A stretch of DNA of 7,443 nucleotides from Spirochaetia bacterium. Lineage in GTDB: Bacteria > Spirochaetota > Spirochaetia > Treponematales > Breznakiellaceae. A program made the position numbers and the translations under genes. The stretch is from positions 1-7,443 of the forward strand of contig BOBW01000079.1 in assembly GCA_026002595.1 (NCBI GenBank), given 5' to 3'. Position 1 is the first letter of the stretch. Each line of letters begins with the position of its first letter. Positions 1-7,073 of the stretch are shown here, in pieces. The notes beneath the pieces are model-generated. The model was not told the DNA's origin. It searched no databases and saw only the letters and a program-made list of their open reading frames with translations.

Positions 1-1572
1 GGCCACGATGTTTTCCATGACGTAGGAGTTGATCTGCTCGCTCAGGCGGGAAACATCGTTACTCTCCTGGGCGGTATGGTGGAGCACCAGGGGAACGGCC
101 TGATCATCCTTGGGCCGGTAGGGATAGTATTTCTCCTGGGTTTCCCGGTATAGCTTGGTTTCCTGTCCATATTGGGTCAGGGGATCGGACCAGTCGGTCT
201 GCTCGCCCAGCCGGAAATCCGCATACCGGTTCCCCAGGAACATGGGAACATAGTAGGGGCTTTCTGTAATGCCGGTGACGGGGATTCCCTTCCAGAGGGC
301 GGGCTTTTGGTTTATCCCCACCGCTCCCGGGTCCGGATCATCGTGCATGACCCCCTTGATACCCAGTTGGAGAACCCTGGTGGCCTGATCGCTGTACATA
401 CCTTCCAGCCAGCGGAAGGCCAGGGTCGGGTCTTTGGCCTTGTCGGTGATATGGGCCCAGTCGAGGTTGAAACCGGTAGCCATAGCGGGGGTAAACTGGA
501 CGCCCTTGGGGCCCTTGAGGGGCGCCAGGGCGGGGTAGTTATAGGCCCGGTTATCCGCCGTATCGGTGTTCGCCCCAATGAAGTTCCACCACACAAAGTC
601 GGTAAATACCCCGATAAGCTGGGCATCCGCATTGGTCCCAAGCTGCTTGGCTTGATCCGCGTTCTGGGTAAAGGAAGCTTTGTCAATCAGGCCCTCGCTC
701 ACCAGCCGGGCGATATAACGCAGCCCATCCCGGAAATCCTCGGTATTGGCCACAAAAGTTATCTTTCCCTTTTCCATTGCCAGGTAGGCGTTGGGGGAGG
801 AACCGGAAGTGGCGGCGGGCACGAAGTACACAAAGGAGTTGAGGAGGAACACATAGGGCCAGGTCCGGGGGTTCGTGGCGTAGTAACCCATCATGGGGAT
901 TTCATCCGCCTTGCCGTTGCCGTTGGGGTCCCGGGTTTTGAAGGCCTTGAGAACCTCATAAAACTGATCGGTGGTGGTGGGAACCGCCAAACCCAGTTTT
1001 TTAAGCCAACCCTCGTTGATCCAGGCTTTCATGTTGTAGAAGGTGTGGAAGGCCTGGTTGATGTTGGGAAGGCCGTAGATGTTCCCGTCGGGCATCACGA
1101 TGGATGACTGAAGCTCGGGAATCCGGGCAGCCGCGTCTTTGAAGAAATTCCCCTGCTGGTTGATAAGATCGTTGATGGGGATGAAAATTCCCTGGCTGCC
1201 GTAGTTCATCGCATCAACGGTGGTAAGCCCGGCGTTCATGATGATGTCGGGGTATTCCCCCGAGGCGATGAGCAGGTTGGTCGATGACCGTGTGTTCTCG
1301 TAGGGCACGTGGATATAGGTAACGTGGACATTGGTAAAGTCTTCGTACCACTTGGCCGCCTGGTTCTGATTCAGGTCGGTAATATAGGGCGGTTTGCTGA
1401 TCAGTACGCTCAGTTCCGCCTTGTTTTTGGTCAGGGGAAACTGTCCCTGGGCGGCGCTTACTACGGTCTGCCCGGTGGCGGCGGATGACTGCGCGCTCCT
1501 GCCGCCGGCAAAAAGGGGTGAGAAGATCGCCAGTACCAGAGCGATCACGAAAAAGATCGTTTTTCTATTCAT
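1..1572 (-). CDS. Extracellular oligosaccharide-binding protein of an ABC transporter (family 1, LplA/YtcQ/AlgQ-like), 3' end outside window
   Basis: The frame is open from an ATG at 1572 to the window edge, giving 524 residues; the C-terminal tail (probably a few dozen residues) is missing. The start is fixed by a strong Shine-Dalgarno AGGAGG at 1584-1579, six bases upstream. Residues 1-22 form a signal peptide (MNRK, a hydrophobic stretch, then LFA before GG). No lipobox cysteine is present, so a soluble periplasmic protein is expected rather than a lipoprotein. Residues 215-224 read DPNGNGKADE, the calcium-binding loop typical of the AlgQ2/LplA group, followed by IPMMGYY. Other family hallmarks are GEYPDII, a DGNIYGLPN segment and the WLEGMYS region. 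Such proteins deliver oligosaccharides to a pair of LplB/YtcP-type permeases. The gene lies 49 bases after the fusion frame at 1622-2551 and is probably co-transcribed with it. The ligand cannot be read from the sequence; the fucosidases nearby suggest a fucosylated glycan (inference). Confidence 0.95.
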   Translation of the reverse strand, partial: MNRKTIFFVIALVLAIFSPLFAGGRSAQSSAATGQTVVSAAQGQFPLTKNKAELSVLISKPPYITDLNQNQAAKWYEDFTNVHVTYIHVPYENTRSSTNLLIASGEYPDIIMNAGLTTVDAMNYGSQGIFIPINDLINQQGNFFKDAAARIPELQSSIVMPDGNIYGLPNINQAFHTFYNMKAWINEGWLKKLGLAVPTTTDQFYEVLKAFKTRDPNGNGKADEIPMMGYYATNPRTWPYVFLLNSFVYFVPAATSGSSPNAYLAMEKGKITFVANTEDFRDGLRYIARLVSEGLIDKASFTQNADQAKQLGTNADAQLIGVFTDFVWWNFIGANTDTADNRAYNYPALAPLKGPKGVQFTPAMATGFNLDWAHITDKAKDPTLAFRWLEGMYSDQATRVLQLGIKGVMHDDPDPGAVGINQKPALWKGIPVTGITESPYYVPMFLGNRYADFRLGEQTDWSDPLTQYGQETKLYRETQEKYYPYRPKDDQAVPLVLHHTAQESNDVSRLSEQINSYVMENIVA

Positions 1573-1621
1573 TCTTATCCTCCTAAAAATATAACAACCG
1601 CAACGCGGTCTTAGTCCTTGA

Positions 1622-2551
1622 TTAACCCTTTATCGCCCCCACCATCATGCCCTTGACAAAGTGCTTCTGGATAAAGGGGTAGAGAATCAGCATGGGAAGA
1701 CTGCCCACCACCATGAGGGAGTATTTGAGCAGTTGGGCCAGCCCCTCCTGCTTTACCTGAGTTTCCAGATCGACAAACAGATCTTCCCCCATCTGGTTAA
1801 TAATAAGGATGTCCCGGAGTACGAGCTGGAAAGTCTTTTTCGCCGGGTCCCGGAGGTATATCATGGCGCTGAAGTAGGAGTTCCAATGGCCTACCGCGTA
1901 GAACATGGTGAGTACCGCGATGATCGGGGAAAAGGCATCCATAAGGCTTTGGGAGCGCAGCAGAAAAAACACCAGGGCATTACCGGCGCCATCCAGCTTG
2001 GTTCCATAAAGAATTCCCCGCAGGGGACTGTTGCTCCAGAGATAGTCATTTTCAGGAAAAAACATTGGTTGATTTTTCCCAACGACATAAGTTTTCAGAT
2101 AGGCATCGTAACTGTAACTGCCGAATTGATTAAGGGAACCATAGAAATCCTTCATGTAACCGGCCATAAAGCTGGGAGATAAGGTCAGATCCGAATTACG
2201 GTAATACACCATCATATCCATATCCCGGACCGACAGGTCCATATTCTGGATGGACTGCAGGGCCCGCCAAATATCGTAATAGGCTTCATTGGCGATGTCG
2301 CCGCCTAATGGCTCAAGCCCCAGAAGATTTGCGTCAAGCCGCAGCCATGATACCACCATGCGGATATTTTTTATCCGGTTATCCATGGTCTCCCTGCCGT
2401 TGGAAAGCCGGTTCACGCAGGTTTGGCTCTCATTTTCTTCCGTAATCCTGATGGCCCGGTAGGCGACAATATTAAGCACAAAAACAGGTATGATGATAAA
2501 AAGCAAAAAAGAGGTGGAAAAAGTAAAAAATAAATTACGGCCTCTCCACAT
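1622..2551 (-). CDS. Chimeric frame: AraC/YesS-type membrane sensor N-terminus fused to C-terminal third of a YtcP/MalG-type sugar permease (probable deletion remnant)
   Basis: This 309-residue frame joins two unrelated families. Residues 1-206 look like the front of a membrane-bound AraC-type regulator: a membrane helix at about 8-31, then an extracytoplasmic sensor segment with the usual NRLSN..MDNRIKNIRMVVSWL pattern, ending near residue 206 (FFLLRSQSLMDAF). The second membrane helix and the helix-turn-helix region are absent. From residue 208 it reads as the end of a carbohydrate ABC permease: PIIAVLTMFYAVGHWNSYFSAMIYLRDP, then a last membrane helix at about 276-296 and the typical finish FIQKHFVKGMMVGAIKG. 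Complete permeases of this type have roughly 290-300 residues, so about 100 remain. The EAA loop that docks the ATPase normally lies just before PIIAVL and is missing. The junction falls near 1925-1935. Neither half should work: the regulator cannot bind DNA and the permease piece would probably insert with wrong topology. ATG 2551 is the only usable start. The frame itself has no stop or frameshift. A metagenome assembly join is the main alternative. Confidence 0.85.
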   Translation of the reverse strand: MWRGRNLFFTFSTSFLLFIIIPVFVLNIVAYRAIRITEENESQTCVNRLSNGRETMDNRIKNIRMVVSWLRLDANLLGLEPLGGDIANEAYYDIWRALQSIQNMDLSVRDMDMMVYYRNSDLTLSPSFMAGYMKDFYGSLNQFGSYSYDAYLKTYVVGKNQPMFFPENDYLWSNSPLRGILYGTKLDGAGNALVFFLLRSQSLMDAFSPIIAVLTMFYAVGHWNSYFSAMIYLRDPAKKTFQLVLRDILIINQMGEDLFVDLETQVKQEGLAQLLKYSLMVVGSLPMLILYPFIQKHFVKGMMVGAIKG

Positions 2552-2560
2552 AATGCACTC

Positions 2561-2569
2561 AGTATACCA
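2561..2569 (-). promoter_or_regulatory. Extended -10 promoter element for the fusion gene and binding-protein operon
   Basis: The minus strand reads TGGTATACT, a TG-n-TATACT extended -10 matching the consensus in five of six bases. No good -35 is seen at 16-18 bases, which extended -10 promoters can tolerate. The hexamer ends nine bases before the ATG at 2551, so the start site would lie near 2554 and the transcript would be almost leaderless. The only Shine-Dalgarno-like bases, GAG at 2560-2558, would lie outside it. Confidence 0.5.
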
Positions 2570-2601
2570 TAAAAACTGAATGCCCGCCGGAAGATTTTAC
2601 C

Positions 2602-2630
2602 TTGTGAAAGGGCGCCGCCCCTGCTATCCT
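2602..2630 (+). promoter_or_regulatory. Promoter for the GH29 fucosidase gene
   Basis: TTGTGA at 2602-2607 is followed after exactly 17 bases by TATCCT at 2625-2630, and the -10 is extended by TGC (TGCTATCCT). Each hexamer matches the sigma-70 consensus in four of six bases. A start near 2637 would give a leader of about 14 bases that holds little beyond the Shine-Dalgarno AGGAG at 2639-2643. Confidence 0.5.
2610..2620. promoter_or_regulatory. Small GC-rich palindrome in the promoter spacer, possible operator
   Basis: GGGCGCCGCCC is a perfect four-base inverted repeat (GGGC/GCCC) around a three-base centre. It sits in the middle of the 17-base spacer between the proposed -35 and -10 of the GH29 promoter, a place where a repressor could act. 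The motif is short, and no second copy was noticed at the other promoters, so this is only a candidate. Confidence 0.2.
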
Positions 2631-2650
2631 TTCTGCACAGGAGAAACCAA

Positions 2651-4417
2651 ATGGAAGGGTTTGCGGGGAAAAAGATATGCACCGATGAAGAACGAATCGC
2701 ATGGTTCCGAGCCGCAAAGTTCGGGATGTTCATACACTGGGGCATCTATGCCCAGATGGCGGGCTCGTGGCAGGGGAAGGAGATCCCCGGCATCGGTGAG
2801 CAGATCATGCGGTTCGCCAAAATTCCCCTTTCGGAATACCGAAAAATCCCGGCGGAGTTCAACCCGGTAAAATTTAACGCGGACCGCTGGGTGGAGATCG
2901 CCAAAAATGCCGGAATGCGGTACATCGTCATCACCGCAAAACACCACGATGGTTTCGCCATGTACCATTCACGGTGTTCCCCCTATAACATTGTGGATGC
3001 GGCCCCCTTCAAACGGGACCCGATGAAGGAGCTGGCCGCAGCCTGCCAAAAGTACGGCCTGAAGCTCTGTTTCTACTACTCCCATAAGCAGGATTGGGAA
3101 GACCCCGACGGCTTTACCAACCAGGGCCACTGGGACCCTTCCGTACCAACGGCGGAAAACCAGGTTTTTGAGCGCTATATGGACCGGAAGGCGATTCCCC
3201 AGGTGGTGGAGCTCCTCATCGGCTACGGCCCTATCGGCCTTATCTGGTACGATACCCCGGGGGACTTAAGCGACTATAACGCAAAACGCTTCCTCAACCT
3301 GGTCCATGCCATCCAGCCGGAATGTATTGTCAGTCCCCGGGTCAGCAATAATCCTGAAATCGGCGACTATGTGGGGTACGGGGATAACGCGGTACCGGTA
3401 CAGGCCAACCCCCTGCCCTGGGAAACCTGCGCCACCATGAACGACACCTGGGGTTTTAAGGCCCAGGATCATAACTGGAAAACCCCGGAACGTCTCCTCC
3501 GCCTCCTCTCCAGTATTGTCTCCAAGGGGGGCAACTATCTCCTCAACGTGGGCCCCACCGCGCTGGGGGAGATCCCCCCGGAAAGCGTTGAGCGCCTGGC
3601 CGTCATAGGGAAATGGCTCGAAAAAAACGGGGATGCTATCTATACGGTCTCCGGAAACCTGCTCCGGCAAGCACCCGAATGGGGGGCGGTTACCGGCCGG
3701 GAGGGGAAACTGTACCTTCACTTCTTTGACTGGCCCGCTGGTCCCTTTACCCTGACGGGGCTTTCCAACCCGGTAAAGGAGGCGCGGCTCTTGGCCGCCG
3801 GTGAAACCATCCCCTTTAACCAGGAAAAAATTACCCTCCCGGAACTGGATGTCCTGACCCTCACCCTGCCCTTGGAGGCCCCGGACAGGGCGGTGTCGGT
3901 GATTGAGCTGGACATCGAGGGAATCCCCCGGATTGACGAAACCCCCAACGACGCTGCCGGGCCGGTGATCCTCACGGGATTTCAGGCCCGGATCATGGGC
4001 GCGGGGAAAACACCGGAAATGAGAATCGGCCCCACGGGGATCCCGGAAAACTGGCACGACACCGGGGATTACCTCCGCTGGGAAGTCCGCATCACCCGCC
4101 CCGGAACCTTTAAGGCGGAACTCTTTACCTTTACCGAGCGTCACCCGGACTATACGCCGGATTACTGGGAGGGAGGCCATGAACTCACCCTTTCCGCCGG
4201 TGAAAGCGCAGTACATTTTACCGTAAGCGAGGCCCCGCCGGAGGGCGAACGGGCTTATCCCCGAGACAATTACCAGTGGCAGATAATACCGAGCCCCTGC
4301 GGCAGCCTGTCTTTCCCGAAGCCGGGGGTCTATACCGTGGAATTAAAAGCCCGAAAACTTGTTTTTGAAAAAGGGCTGGGGCCCAAGGTTTACCGGGTTG
4401 TCCTGGGGCCTCAGTGA
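2651..4417 (+). CDS. GH29 alpha-L-fucosidase, cytoplasmic, with C-terminal beta-sandwich-like domain
   Basis: This 588-residue enzyme should remove terminal alpha-L-fucose from oligosaccharides with retention of configuration. The start is supported by AGGAG at 2639-2643, seven bases before ATG. The catalytic barrel spans about residues 12-335 and shows the family landmarks in order: KFGMFIHWG (23-31), AKHHDGFAMY (96-105), FYYSHKQDW (141-149), LIWYD with the expected nucleophile D201, PWETC with E258 as a candidate acid/base, and SKGGNYLLNVGP (291-302). Residues 340-420 fit the small barrel-following beta domain. Residues from about 435 to 588 form an extra domain with alternating beta-like segments (YLRWEVRI, PGTFKAELF, PGVYTVELKAR) resembling CBM6/35-like or DUF5077-like sandwiches found at the ends of some GH29 proteins. 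There is no signal peptide, so it acts in the cytoplasm on imported sugars. It is transcribed away from the binding-protein operon and convergent with the GH95 gene. Linkage preference is not readable here. Confidence 0.95.
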   Translation: MEGFAGKKICTDEERIAWFRAAKFGMFIHWGIYAQMAGSWQGKEIPGIGEQIMRFAKIPLSEYRKIPAEFNPVKFNADRWVEIAKNAGMRYIVITAKHHDGFAMYHSRCSPYNIVDAAPFKRDPMKELAAACQKYGLKLCFYYSHKQDWEDPDGFTNQGHWDPSVPTAENQVFERYMDRKAIPQVVELLIGYGPIGLIWYDTPGDLSDYNAKRFLNLVHAIQPECIVSPRVSNNPEIGDYVGYGDNAVPVQANPLPWETCATMNDTWGFKAQDHNWKTPERLLRLLSSIVSKGGNYLLNVGPTALGEIPPESVERLAVIGKWLEKNGDAIYTVSGNLLRQAPEWGAVTGREGKLYLHFFDWPAGPFTLTGLSNPVKEARLLAAGETIPFNQEKITLPELDVLTLTLPLEAPDRAVSVIELDIEGIPRIDETPNDAAGPVILTGFQARIMGAGKTPEMRIGPTGIPENWHDTGDYLRWEVRITRPGTFKAELFTFTERHPDYTPDYWEGGHELTLSAGESAVHFTVSEAPPEGERAYPRDNYQWQIIPSPCGSLSFPKPGVYTVELKARKLVFEKGLGPKVYRVVLGPQ

Positions 4418-4441
4418 CAAAGGCAAAAAAAATAATGAAAA

Positions 4442-4600
4442 GAGCTGGTTCCAAAATAGAAATTAATTAACCACAGACCACACTTTTCCACCCAAAGAGT
4501 GGAAAAGTCGACCCTCACGGACTTTTGTTTTTAAATTTCATTCTTTTGTCCGTGTTGTCAGTGTGGTCAGTGGTTAAATTCTTAATTTTGGGACCGGCTC
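4442..4600. repeat. Long imperfect palindromic intergenic repeat (copy A), 159 bases
   Basis: The arms 4442-4483 and 4561-4600 are inverted copies. The outer 16 bases (GAGCTGGTTCCAAAAT against GAGCCGGTCCCAAAAT) match at 14 positions, and the inner 17 (TTAACCACAGACCACAC against TTAACCACTGACCACAC) match at 16. Inside lie a perfect 10-base hairpin (4482-4508) and a further pair CACGGAC/GTCCGTG (4516-4522 and 4548-4554). The unit starts 24 bases after the GH29 stop codon and ends 14 bases before the GH95 stop codon, so it fills the convergent gap. No transposase or coding capacity is visible; it looks like a MITE- or REP-like element. The inner block recurs at 7134-7151. Confidence 0.85.
4482..4508. 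repeat. Perfect 10-base hairpin inside repeat A, possible transcription end for the convergent genes
   Basis: ACTTTTCCAC and GTGGAAAAGT pair perfectly around the seven-base loop CCAAAGA. It lies between two genes that converge, so folding of either transcript here could help to stop transcription. Neither strand has a run of T straight after the stem, so it is not a textbook intrinsic terminator. The larger outer palindrome could serve the same purpose. Confidence 0.5.
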
Positions 4601-4614
4601 AAAAGAGAAAAATT

Positions 4615-7056
4615 TTAACCGCAGCCGCGGATGGTGTAGCTTTTTCCGGCGGCCGTGTCAAAGGAAACAATATCCGCCTGCACGATGGTGTAGGCAATGG
4701 GCTTCCCATCGCTGCCGGTGATTGTGCTTTTATCTATGTTGGGGAAATACACCCGGCACTCCCCGCCCTTGTTGGACTTTATCACGAAGCATTTTGCCTG
4801 ACCGTTTTCCCATTCCGCGGAAACTTCAAAATTGCCACGGGCAACCAGGCCCGTGTAGGAACCGGTCCGCCACGCATCGGGCAGCGCGGGGAGCGGCGCA
4901 ATATAGCCCTCGTGGCTTTGCAGCAGCATTTCCGCCATGCCCGCCGTGCCGCCGAAGTTTCCGTCAATTTGGAAAGGCGGGTGGGAATCCCACAGGTTGG
5001 GGAGCAGCTGGTTTTTTAAGAGGCCCTGAAACACGGTATATGCCTTGTTGCCGTCACGGGTGCGGGCCCAGAGGTTCAGGCGGTGGGCGCGGGACCAACC
5101 GGTTGTACCGTCACCGCGCATGGTAAGGGTAACCTTTGCCGCGTCTATCCAGGCCGGAGTGGTGTTATTGATGATGCTCCCCGGATACAGGGCCTTTAGC
5201 TGGGAAACATGGCGGTGCAGCGGGTCGCCGATTTCGCCGTAATGGTCCTCTTCGCGGTACTCCTTTATCTGCCCCGATGCGCCAATCAGCACCGGATCGA
5301 GCTTGTCTATTTGCTCTTCGATGAGAGTCAGGAGCTTGTCCGTGCCGGAATCGGTTTTTCCAAGCAGAACGCTAAGCGTTTTAGTGTCTTTGTGGCTTTC
5401 GTAGATCATCTGTTGATCAAAGGCGGCGCCGATTGTGCGGTAGTGGTCGCCGCCGTTGTGGCGCTGTTCGGGCGATGCGGAATATTTGGTGAGGTATTTC
5501 CCGTCGATAAGCTCCACTGTTTTTGATAAAAACCGTGACACGCCGCTGACAACCTTATACACCTGCGGCAAAATAGCTTCATCCTGAGTGAATTCATAAT
5601 AATCCATGAACATTTTTGAGGTGAGGGCGCTGGTCCCCGGACCGGAATGTCCCGTGGTGGGCGGCCCCCCAATGGTATGCATATATCCGCCCGTGCCCAC
5701 GCCCCAGCCGTCGCCGTTTACCGCATCGTGCTTTTCGGGGAAATACGTTTCCACATAATCGGTTGCGCCCTGTTCGGCCAGTTTCATGTAGGCGCTGTTG
5801 TATTCGGTATAGGGCTTGAACATCTCCGCAAGGTTGGTGTTAAACACCATCCAGTAATTCATCTGCACGTTGATGTTGTGCCAGTACCCCGATGTCCAGG
5901 GGGCGCTTTCGTAGCGGTTCCATGTCCCCTGCAAATTGGCGGGGTAGGCGCCCTCTCTGGATGAGGAGATCATCAAATATCTGCCGTACTGGAAAAACAG
6001 TTCTTCCAGATAGGGGCTAATGGAGCCGTTTTTCGCATCCGCAATCAGGACATCCGTGGGGGTGTTTTTGGGAAACTCGCCGCCCAGGTCGAGCGTTACG
6101 CGGTCAAAGTATTTTTTGTAATCGGCGATGTGGGCCGCCTTGATCGCGTCATACGGTTTTGCGGCGGCATCGGCAAGCGTCTGTGTTACCCTGCCGTGGG
6201 GGTCGGGATGCCCGGCAAGCTTTTTGGTTCTGTCCGGCTCGGAAAAAGTATTACTGTCAAAGCTGCCGTTTTCATCTTTATAGTTGGTTCCAAGCGCCAT
6301 CAAAATAGTAATGCTGTCCGCGTCAGTCACCCGGATTACGCCGCCGAATCCTTCATCGCTTCCCTCGCGCAGAGCATTTTTCGCCGCGCCGTCATTGGAT
6401 GCGGCAAGACTGCCTCCCTCCTGCATCACCTTGATCTGCCCTTCAAACACCATGCCGTAGTAGTGCATCCTGCCCCGCAGGGTGATGGTGCCGCCATCGG
6501 CGCTTGAGGTCCCTTCCTTTTTGTATTCATCACCCCTGCTGATTAAATGGTTTTCCGAGCCGGTCCACGGGACTTTGGGGCGCACCGCGCAATTAAGCTG
6601 ATGGGGTTTATCTGCCGTCAGGCGTATGGCCAAAATATTGTCGGGATACGAAGTGAGATATTCCCTGGTGTAGGTTACGCCCTTGTACGTGTAGGTAACA
6701 CCTGCAATGGCGTTTTTAATGTCAAGCGCGCGGGTGTACTTTTTTACGCCGCTGTTTGCGTGATCAAAATCCAGATACAGCTCCGCGAAATTGTTCAGGC
6801 CGCCGCGTCCGCTTCCGGCTATGGTAACGCCGTTTACCGTACCCCCTGACATGTAGGGATTTGCAAGGCTGTTCTCGGTAATTTGCACCCGCTCGGTTTC
6901 GGTACGCCCGAACACCATGGCGCCCATGTAGCTGTTGCCGATGGGCAGCGCCCAGCTTTCCCAGCCGTCATCCGCCGCAACCGGATCATCACCCCAGGCG
7001 GTCTCCCGGCCGTAGGGAGCTTCTTTGGCGTACCATAAGGTAAGCGGCTTTTTCAT
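4615..7056 (-). CDS. GH95 alpha-L-fucosidase (inverting; possibly alpha-1,2-linked fucose), cytoplasmic
   Basis: This 813-residue protein is a full-length GH95 enzyme. It has an N-terminal beta domain at about 5-265 (WALPIGNSYMGAMVFG, QITENSLANPY), a linker, an (alpha/alpha)6 barrel at about 300-705, and a C-terminal beta domain at about 715-810. Family catalytic landmarks are present: the asparagine pair N394 and N396 in HNINVQMNYW, E530 in SASPEQ as the candidate general acid, and D698 in PPFQIDGNFGG, matching the N421/N423/E566/D766 set described for the Bifidobacterium enzyme AfcA. GH95 enzymes cleave terminal alpha-1,2-fucose from glycans or xyloglucan, and some prefer L-galactose, so the substrate is not certain. 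No signal peptide is present. The start is supported by AGAGGT at 7068-7063, six bases from ATG. It faces the GH29 gene and has its own promoter. By eye it favours GGC for glycine more than the GGG-rich neighbours do, which might hint at a separate origin. It lies between two copies of the same intergenic repeat. Confidence 0.95.
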   Translation of the reverse strand: MKKPLTLWYAKEAPYGRETAWGDDPVAADDGWESWALPIGNSYMGAMVFGRTETERVQITENSLANPYMSGGTVNGVTIAGSGRGGLNNFAELYLDFDHANSGVKKYTRALDIKNAIAGVTYTYKGVTYTREYLTSYPDNILAIRLTADKPHQLNCAVRPKVPWTGSENHLISRGDEYKKEGTSSADGGTITLRGRMHYYGMVFEGQIKVMQEGGSLAASNDGAAKNALREGSDEGFGGVIRVTDADSITILMALGTNYKDENGSFDSNTFSEPDRTKKLAGHPDPHGRVTQTLADAAAKPYDAIKAAHIADYKKYFDRVTLDLGGEFPKNTPTDVLIADAKNGSISPYLEELFFQYGRYLMISSSREGAYPANLQGTWNRYESAPWTSGYWHNINVQMNYWMVFNTNLAEMFKPYTEYNSAYMKLAEQGATDYVETYFPEKHDAVNGDGWGVGTGGYMHTIGGPPTTGHSGPGTSALTSKMFMDYYEFTQDEAILPQVYKVVSGVSRFLSKTVELIDGKYLTKYSASPEQRHNGGDHYRTIGAAFDQQMIYESHKDTKTLSVLLGKTDSGTDKLLTLIEEQIDKLDPVLIGASGQIKEYREEDHYGEIGDPLHRHVSQLKALYPGSIINNTTPAWIDAAKVTLTMRGDGTTGWSRAHRLNLWARTRDGNKAYTVFQGLLKNQLLPNLWDSHPPFQIDGNFGGTAGMAEMLLQSHEGYIAPLPALPDAWRTGSYTGLVARGNFEVSAEWENGQAKCFVIKSNKGGECRVYFPNIDKSTITGSDGKPIAYTIVQADIVSFDTAAGKSYTIRGCG

Positions 7057-7073
7057 GTAATTACCTCTGTGTT

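Noticed and set aside
172..1107. A 311-codon plus-strand open frame
   Set aside because: It lies opposite the binding-protein gene, its composition is rich in G, V and P with no domain pattern, and the minus-strand frame is continuous and clearly a known family.
1661..2182. A plus-strand open frame of 173 codons opposite the fusion gene
   Set aside because: It mirrors the permease and sensor codons on the minus strand and has no ribosome site or recognisable motif.
1930..2551. N-terminus of a YesM-type sensor histidine kinase instead of an AraC-type regulator
   Set aside because: The two families share this membrane-sensor layout, so it cannot be ruled out, but the NRLSN..MDNRIKN..M.VSWL pattern fits AraC/YesS-type proteins better. 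The fusion interpretation is the same in either case.
2413..2745. A minus-strand frame overlapping the start of the fusion gene and of GH29
   Set aside because: It would cross both promoters and overlap two better-supported genes; no motif is seen in it.
3266..4216. A long minus-strand open frame (316 codons) inside the GH29 gene
   Set aside because: It is a by-product of GC-rich codon bias. The plus-strand GH29 protein has all family motifs over the same bases.
4442..4600. CRISPR array or tRNA-like structure
   Set aside because: The repeats are inverted and nested, not regularly spaced direct repeats, and no cloverleaf or CCA end can be drawn.
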